Source: Streptomyces sp. NBC_01460 (lineage in GTDB: Bacteria; Actinomycetota; Actinomycetes; Streptomycetales; Streptomycetaceae). From it: 64,000 nt of DNA. A program made the translations under genes and the position numbers. The DNA lies in the NCBI RefSeq assembly GCF_036227405.1, contig NZ_CP109473.1, positions 7,688,001 to 7,752,000 on the forward strand. The letters are read 5' to 3'. This document shows, one piece after another, positions 60,542-64,000 of this stretch (the stretch's first letter is position 1; each line of letters opens with the position of its first letter). The notes beneath the pieces were generated by a model. The model was not told where the DNA came from. It did not search any database and saw nothing but the letters and a program-made list of their open reading frames with translations.

Positions 60542-61538
60542 CCTTCCTTCCGCGGGAGGTGAAGAAGAGGTAGACGGCCGTCACGACCAGGAGGAAGAGC
60601 AGCAGCAGCACGGACATCGCGGAGCCGGTGCCGAAGTTCCAGGTGACGAAGGACGACTGGTAGATGTGGATCGAGATGAGGTCCGCGTTCTCGGGCGCCG
60701 ACTTACCGAACAGCACGTACGGCGTGTTGAAGTCGTTGAACGTCCACAGGAACAGCACGAGCACCAGGACCTGGTTGACGGGCCGCAGCGAGGGCATCGT
60801 GATCTTCCGGATCTGCTGCCAGATGCCGGCCCCGTCGATCGAGGCGGCTTCGTACAGCTCGCGCGGGATGTTCTGGAGCGCGGCCATCAGCATCAGGAAG
60901 GCGAAGGGCCAGCCCTTCCAGACCGAGACGATGATCAGCGCGTAGATGCTGTTGTCGCCGATCAGCCAGAAGGACGGCTGGTCCGTCAGTCCCAGTTGGT
61001 CGTGCAGGACGTGGTTGATCAGCCCGTTGTCCCGCTGGAACATGAACGCCCAGGTGATGACCGCCGCGTAGACGGGCAGGGCGTACGGGACGAGGAAGAC
61101 GGCCCGCAGGACGCCCCGGCCCCGGAAGTTCTCCTGGAGCATGATCGCCGCGGCGACCCCGAGCAGCCAGGACAGGCCCACGGCGAAGAACGTGAAGACG
61201 CAGGTGACGAAGAAGGAATGGAGCAGGGCCTCACCGATCGGGGCGTCGACGTCGACGGCGATCCGGTAGTTGTCCAGGCCGGTCCAGGGTGCCGCGCCCC
61301 AGTTGCTGATGAAGAACTGGGTGAGCTGGCGGAAGCTCATCACGATGCCGACGATCATCGGGATCAGATGGATGAGGAGTTCGAGCAGGACGGCCGGGAG
61401 GAGCAGGAGATAGGGCAGTCCGCCGCGGCGGATCCGGTCGGGGATGCGCGGCAGCTTCCGCCGCGCATCCCCGCTGCCCCGGCTCGTACCCCTGGTCGAC
61501 TTGTCGACTCCGGGGTCCGTGGTCACGGTGGCGGTCAT
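60528..61538 (-). CDS. Sugar ABC transporter permease (MalF/CebF-like)
   Basis: A 336-residue permease. A charged N-terminus of about 38 residues leads to GLPYLLLLPAVLLELLIHLI, then further helices. The EAA loop is ELYEAASIDGAGIWQQIRKITMPSL. It pairs with the downstream permease. The gene starts ten bases after the binding-protein stop. Like other Streptomyces CUT1 systems no ATPase gene is in the operon. Confidence 0.9.
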   Translation of the reverse strand: MTATVTTDPGVDKSTRGTSRGSGDARRKLPRIPDRIRRGGLPYLLLLPAVLLELLIHLIPMIVGIVMSFRQLTQFFISNWGAAPWTGLDNYRIAVDVDAPIGEALLHSFFVTCVFTFFAVGLSWLLGVAAAIMLQENFRGRGVLRAVFLVPYALPVYAAVITWAFMFQRDNGLINHVLHDQLGLTDQPSFWLIGDNSIYALIIVSVWKGWPFAFLMLMAALQNIPRELYEAASIDGAGIWQQIRKITMPSLRPVNQVLVLVLFLWTFNDFNTPYVLFGKSAPENADLISIHIYQSSFVTWNFGTGSAMSVLLLLFLLVVTAVYLFFTSRGRKGARA

Positions 61539-61548
61539 GAAAAGAGCC

Positions 61549-62862
61549 TCACTGCTGCATCGTCTGCTGGGCCTTTTCGAGGCGCGCCTTGACTGATTCG
61601 GTGGTCACGGGGGTACCGGCCGCGGCGTCCGCGAACAGCTCCTTGACCGCGGTGCCCACGGCCGTCTCGAACTGCGACTCGTTCGGCACCTGGGGGAGGG
61701 GGGCGGCGCTGGTGGCGAGGGTGTCGCGCAGGACCTTGAGGTCAGGCGCGGCGAAGGCGGGGTCCGACTGGGCGGCCTTGACCGGCGGGATGGAGCCGTA
61801 GGTCTTGCAGAGGATCTTCTGCTCGGCGTCGCTCGTCATGAACTTGACGAACTTCTTGGCGCCGTCGATGTTCTTGGTGTTCTTGAAGACCGCCATGTTG
61901 ATGCCGGCCACCATGGAGTTGGTCTGCTTGCCCGTGCCAGGCGCGCCTGCCGGGACGGGCACGGGAGCCACGCCCCAGTCCTCCGGCTTCATGCCCTGGG
62001 CGGCGAAGGTGGTGGCGGCGGCCTGCCACAGCACCATGGCCGTCTTGCCCTTGGCGAAGTCCGTCAGAGACTGGTTCTGCGCGTACTCCGCGTTGCCCGG
62101 AGCGATGATCTTGTCCTTGGCCATGAAGTCGACGTACTGCTTCACCGCGGCGACGGCGCCGTCCGAGGTGAAGTCGGCCTTGCCCTGCTCGTCGAAGAAG
62201 TCCGCGCTGTGCTGCTGGCCCAGGACGAAGGCCTGGTGGATGTTGTTGGAGAGGTTGGACCCCTCTGCGCCCAGCGCCCACTTGCCGTCCTTGGACAGCT
62301 TCTTGCCGTCCTTGACGAGCTGGTCCCAGGTGGCCGGCGGGGTGGTGATGCCGGCGTCGGCGAACATCTTCTTGTTGTAGTAGAGGGCGTACGACAGCGA
62401 GTACAGCGGCACCGCGGCCGGGGGCTCGCCCTCCTTGCCCGCCGAGGCGACCGCCGAGTCGATGAAGCGGTCCCGGCCGCCGATCGCCTCGAAGTTCTTG
62501 TCGTCCCAGGGGAGCAGCGCGCCCGTGGCCTGGAGCGAGGCCGACCAGGTGTTGCCGATGTTCAGCACGTCCGGGCCCTGACCCGACGTGGTGGCGGCGA
62601 GGATCCGGTTCAGCAGGTCGGCCCAGGGGACGACCTCCAGCTTCACCTTGATCCCGGTCTCCTTCTCGAACTTCTTCAGCTCGGGAGTGAGGATCTTCTT
62701 GTCGGCCTCGATGCTCGGGCCCTGGTTGGACGCCCAGTACGTGAGGGTCTTCGGCGCTTCGTTGCTCCCGCCGTCCGTCGAGGTCCCGCCTCCGCAGCCG
62801 GTGACTCCGGCGGCGACGGATATGGCGAGGGTGACGGCTGCTGCGGCTCTGAGGTGACGCAT
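61549..62862 (-). CDS. Sugar-binding ABC lipoprotein (CUT1 family)
   Basis: A 437-residue extracellular sugar-binding lipoprotein. The lipobox VTGC places the lipid at Cys23. Family-1 SBP features are LTYWASNQGPSIEADKK, KKFEKETGIKVKLEVVPW, GPDVLNIGNTWSASL and the late MVAGINMAVFKNTKN with an aromatic/Asp-rich cleft. The beta-glucosidase in the operon suggests beta-gluco-oligosaccharides such as cellobiose or gentiobiose. It is first in the operon and divergent from a ROK regulator. Confidence 0.9.
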   Translation of the reverse strand: MRHLRAAAAVTLAISVAAGVTGCGGGTSTDGGSNEAPKTLTYWASNQGPSIEADKKILTPELKKFEKETGIKVKLEVVPWADLLNRILAATTSGQGPDVLNIGNTWSASLQATGALLPWDDKNFEAIGGRDRFIDSAVASAGKEGEPPAAVPLYSLSYALYYNKKMFADAGITTPPATWDQLVKDGKKLSKDGKWALGAEGSNLSNNIHQAFVLGQQHSADFFDEQGKADFTSDGAVAAVKQYVDFMAKDKIIAPGNAEYAQNQSLTDFAKGKTAMVLWQAAATTFAAQGMKPEDWGVAPVPVPAGAPGTGKQTNSMVAGINMAVFKNTKNIDGAKKFVKFMTSDAEQKILCKTYGSIPPVKAAQSDPAFAAPDLKVLRDTLATSAAPLPQVPNESQFETAVGTAVKELFADAAAGTPVTTESVKARLEKAQQTMQQ

Positions 62863-62891
62863 GAAAGGTGGCCCCTTTCCGGGGAGGGCGG

Positions 62892-62942
62892 CGTTCGGGA
62901 TCCGAACGTCCCTCCCGCTCTTAATTTAAGATGTGATTTAAG
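62892..62942. promoter_or_regulatory. Divergent regulatory region with ROK-operator candidates
   Basis: Two features stand out in GC-rich surroundings. CGTTCGG-GAT-CCGAACG at 62892-62908 is a 7-3-7 inverted repeat. CTTAATTTAAG at 62920-62930 and a second ATTTAAG at 62936-62942 form AT-rich repeats 12 bases apart. ROK repressors of the XylR/NagC type often bind AT-rich sites. The CebR consensus TGGGAGCGCTCCCA is not present. Confidence 0.5.
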
Positions 62943-63005
62943 AGGTGAAGAAAGTGCGCGTCAAGTGCCGCGACCGGGGTATGTTGCCGGGACGAAGGGA
63001 GCAAC

Positions 63006-64000
63006 ATGGCTGAACGCAGCAGACGGACCGTGCGTGACCTGCGAAGGGGCAATCGGGCGCGGGTATTGCAACGGTTGTATTTCGACGGCCCGCTGAGCCG
63101 TCAGGAGCTGGGGCCCGCGACCGGCCTGAGCTCGGGATCGATCAGCAACGTGGTCGCCGAGCTGGCCTCGGAAGGCCTCCTGGAGGAGGCGGGCATCGTC
63201 GACTCCGACGGCGGCCGTCCCCGCACCCTGCTCCGGATCGCCCCGGCCGGAGGGCTGTTCGTGGGCATCGACATCGGTGAGACCAGGGTGCGCGTCGAGC
63301 TGTTCGACCTCTCGCTGGCGGAACTGGCCCGCACCGACCGCCTGCTGGCCCAGCACGGCTACGACGTCGAGCGCATCGTGAGCCATGTCCGTACGGGAGT
63401 CGCCGACGTCCTGCGCGACGCGGGCGCCGATCCGGGGATGCTGCTCGGCATCGGCATCGGCGTGCCCGGCATCATCGAACGCGACGCCCCACAGGCCTCG
63501 GGGGGCCCGGGCGCGGTGGTCCACGGCCAGACCATCGGCTGGAGCGCCGTCCCCTTCGAGCGGCTGCTCCGCGAGGTCGTCGACGTGCCGCCCGAGGTGC
63601 CGTTCTTCATCGACAACGGCGCCAAGACGCTGGGTCAGGCCGAGATGTGGTTCGGCGGCGGCCGGGGCGCGGGCGCGGCGGCGGTCGCACTGATCGGCTC
63701 GGGGGTGGGCGCGAGCGTCAACCGGGGGGACATCCTCGACGAGGACCTCTCGAACGCGGCGCTGGAGTGGGGCCACACCACGGTGCAGCTCCGGGGCCGC
63801 CGGTGCCGTTGCGGCTCGATCGGGTGTCTGGAAGCGTACGCCGGCGCGGAGGCCATGCGGGAGCGCTGGCAGGAGGCGGGCGGCCCGCTGCCCCAGGACG
63901 CCGACGACGAGACCGCGCTCGCCGCGCTGCTCGGAGCCGCCTACCCGGGGCCCGGTGGCGGTGCCCCCGACCCGGTGGCGGTCTCGATCCTGGACGAGAC
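63006..64000 (+). CDS. ROK-family transcriptional regulator (cut by window edge)
   Basis: The first 331 codons of a ROK repressor. A winged HTH is at about 8-75 (SRQELGPATGLSSGSISNVV), followed by the sugar-kinase-like domain: LFVGIDIGETRVRVELFD, GIGIGVPGIIE, FFIDNGAKTLGQAEM and the zinc motif CRCGSIGCLEAYAG with its upstream His in EWGHTTVQ. ATG 63006 has AAGGGAG upstream, and TATGTT at 62980-62985 may be the -10. It diverges from the sugar ABC/beta-glucosidase operon and probably represses it until a sugar binds. Confidence 0.9.
   Translation, partial: MAERSRRTVRDLRRGNRARVLQRLYFDGPLSRQELGPATGLSSGSISNVVAELASEGLLEEAGIVDSDGGRPRTLLRIAPAGGLFVGIDIGETRVRVELFDLSLAELARTDRLLAQHGYDVERIVSHVRTGVADVLRDAGADPGMLLGIGIGVPGIIERDAPQASGGPGAVVHGQTIGWSAVPFERLLREVVDVPPEVPFFIDNGAKTLGQAEMWFGGGRGAGAAAVALIGSGVGASVNRGDILDEDLSNAALEWGHTTVQLRGRRCRCGSIGCLEAYAGAEAMRERWQEAGGPLPQDADDETALAALLGAAYPGPGGGAPDPVAVSILDE

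Overview
The window is a piece of a Streptomyces chromosome or that of a very close actinomycete. The DNA is very GC-rich, start codons are often GTG (and some TTG), and gene junctions are often 4-base overlaps. Typical families are present: DUF1707, DUF5709, latex-clearing protein, Tat-exported enzymes, an alpha-lytic-type serine protease and ROK/GntR-controlled ABC systems. I saw no phage, insertion sequence, CRISPR, rRNA or tRNA. All assignments come from reading the sequence; no database search was run.

Layout. 1-104: start of a siderophore-interacting protein gene behind an iron box. 170-2711: HAD-like protein, DUF1707 protein, unknown protein. 2793-7265: molybdenum region (modABC, a molybdopterin-domain protein, and an HTH-TOBE regulator with direct repeats in its promoter). 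7346-8982: APH-like kinase and a decayed region. 9094-11590: latex-clearing protein Lcp and a tandem TetR regulator. 11828-14597: degenerate thioredoxin, then a formylglycine-generating enzyme (FGE) homologue and a sulfatase. 15271-24999: GntR-controlled catabolic island (regulator, two amidohydrolase-superfamily enzymes, a five-gene oligopeptide-type ABC importer) with three palindromic operators. 25297-31870: 6-phosphogluconate dehydrogenase, aldo/keto reductase, flavin monooxygenase, ABC exporter. 32551-33033: DUF5709.

33131-44867 is the most interesting part. Ten tightly coupled genes lie behind a Fur/Zur-type box: ATP-grasp ligase, DUF364 (putative heavy-metal chelation) protein, cysteine-synthase-like PLP enzyme, enolase-superfamily epimerase, MFS exporter, methyltransferase, and a complete nickel/peptide-type ABC importer. 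I read this as a candidate zinc-responsive small-molecule metallophore system (make, export, re-import). A second-copy-like MurE ligase follows, preceded by a possible leaderless mini-ORF.

46685-64000: a small uncharacterised protein, an HD hydrolase and a carboxylesterase; then secreted protease, DUF1996 and beta-glycosidase genes with GAGAGCGCTCTC operators upstream; two uncharacterised proteins; and a ROK-regulated sugar ABC importer plus GH1 beta-glucosidase, cut by the right edge.

Three window-wide patterns stand out. At least seven genes end in or next to short tandem repeats, several running across the stop codon. Several genes start exactly 6-7 nt after a TAnnnT hexamer, as leaderless transcripts do. 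Several enzyme homologues lack a key catalytic residue (FGE second cysteine, HAD nucleophile, amidohydrolase HxH, thioredoxin first cysteine).
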